Source: Lasioglossum baleicum
Lineage: Eukaryota > Arthropoda > Insecta > Hymenoptera > Halictidae
Assembly (NCBI RefSeq): GCF_051020765.1
Contig: NW_027469194.1
Location: 186,001-250,000, forward strand
Reading direction: 5' to 3'
DNA: 64,000 nucleotides
Part shown: positions 63,805 through 64,000 of the stretch, in pieces
Position numbering within the stretch: the stretch's first letter is position 1
Layout of the letters: every line of letters starts with the position of its first letter
The notes under the pieces: model-generated
Database searches by the model: none
Seen by the model: the letters and a program-made list of their open reading frames with translations, nothing else
What the model was told of the DNA's origin: nothing
Made by a program: the position numbers and the translations under genes

Positions 63805-64000
63805 TGTCACGTCCTGGCGGGGCTATAAGAGCAAGAGAAGAGAATACCGCGGCCCGGCTACTCTGCTCTTCCACTGACTGACATTTAATAAAAGTGTTGG
63901 TCTTTTTATCAACAGACTAGGACCCGATGCCGACACCTGCATGCAGTCTTACACAAATGAAAGATGCACGCGACCCTGAAACATATGCGATAATATGTTC
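63805..64000 (-). repeat. A6: start of a family A LTR in minus orientation
   Basis: TGTCACGTCCTGGCGGGG to the window end, matching the A4 LTR. Left flank CCTA is the expected TSD. The element type is unknown. Confidence 0.9.

Overview
This window is a stack of nested LTR retrotransposons of the Ty3/gypsy type from a eukaryote, almost certainly an arthropod and most plausibly an insect. The evidence is tRNA-Ser primer binding sites of the 17.6/297 type, Gag zinc knuckles, Ty3/gypsy RT-RNase H-integrase polyproteins, 4-bp target site duplications (TSDs) and an arthropod-virus-like envelope glycoprotein. I see no host gene, no rRNA or tRNA gene and nothing bacterial. Three LTR families are present. 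Family A has LTRs of about 1.8 kb with ends TGTGAC...GTGACA. Family B has LTRs of about 2.0-2.2 kb with ends TGTTAC...GTGACA. Family C is seen only as a 391-bp LTR piece.

Layout from left to right. A1 (+, 1-6477) is inserted in the env region of A2 (-). A2 (6478-22556) is also split by A3 (+, 10456-19433, TSD AATG) in its gag. A2 sits in the 3' LTR of B1 (-, 22557-39175). B1 is split again by A5 (+, 23043-33632, TSD CTTG). B1 lies in an LTR of family C (39176-39566), which is itself inserted in the 5' LTR of B3 (+). The same B3 LTR is interrupted by B2 (-, 39948-59571, TSD AACA), whose 3' LTR is interrupted by A4 (-, 40108-49200, TSD CTAT). B3 continues with a damaged gag and a protease region to 62657, where B4 (-), B5 (+) and A6 (-) are stacked to the window end. 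All six A copies lie in B or A sequence and no B copy lies in A, so A is the younger wave.

The striking biology is that family A exists as two complementary element types with the same LTRs, leader, gag and protease. One type (A5) encodes Gag and PR-RT-RNase H-integrase but has no envelope gene. The other (A1-A4) has no RT, RNase H or integrase; a membrane glycoprotein ORF is fused in frame behind the protease at the same position. A3 and A4 carry two LTRs and perfect TSDs, so elements without polymerase or integrase did transpose and must have been served in trans. This looks like a split-genome (two-segment) endogenous retrovirus-like system. Family B shows the same dichotomy in outline: B2 is pol-type, with one nonsense codon in integrase, and B1 carries the env-type linker.

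Further unusual features are an uninterrupted heat-shock-element array in the family B U3, a conserved 172-aa ORF wholly inside the family B LTR, tandem primer binding sites with a self-encoded complement in the family A leader, an old PBS swallowed by the family A LTR, and several hairpins with compensatory base changes. Coordinates of element ends come from reading LTR termini and TSDs by eye; no alignments or database searches were run.
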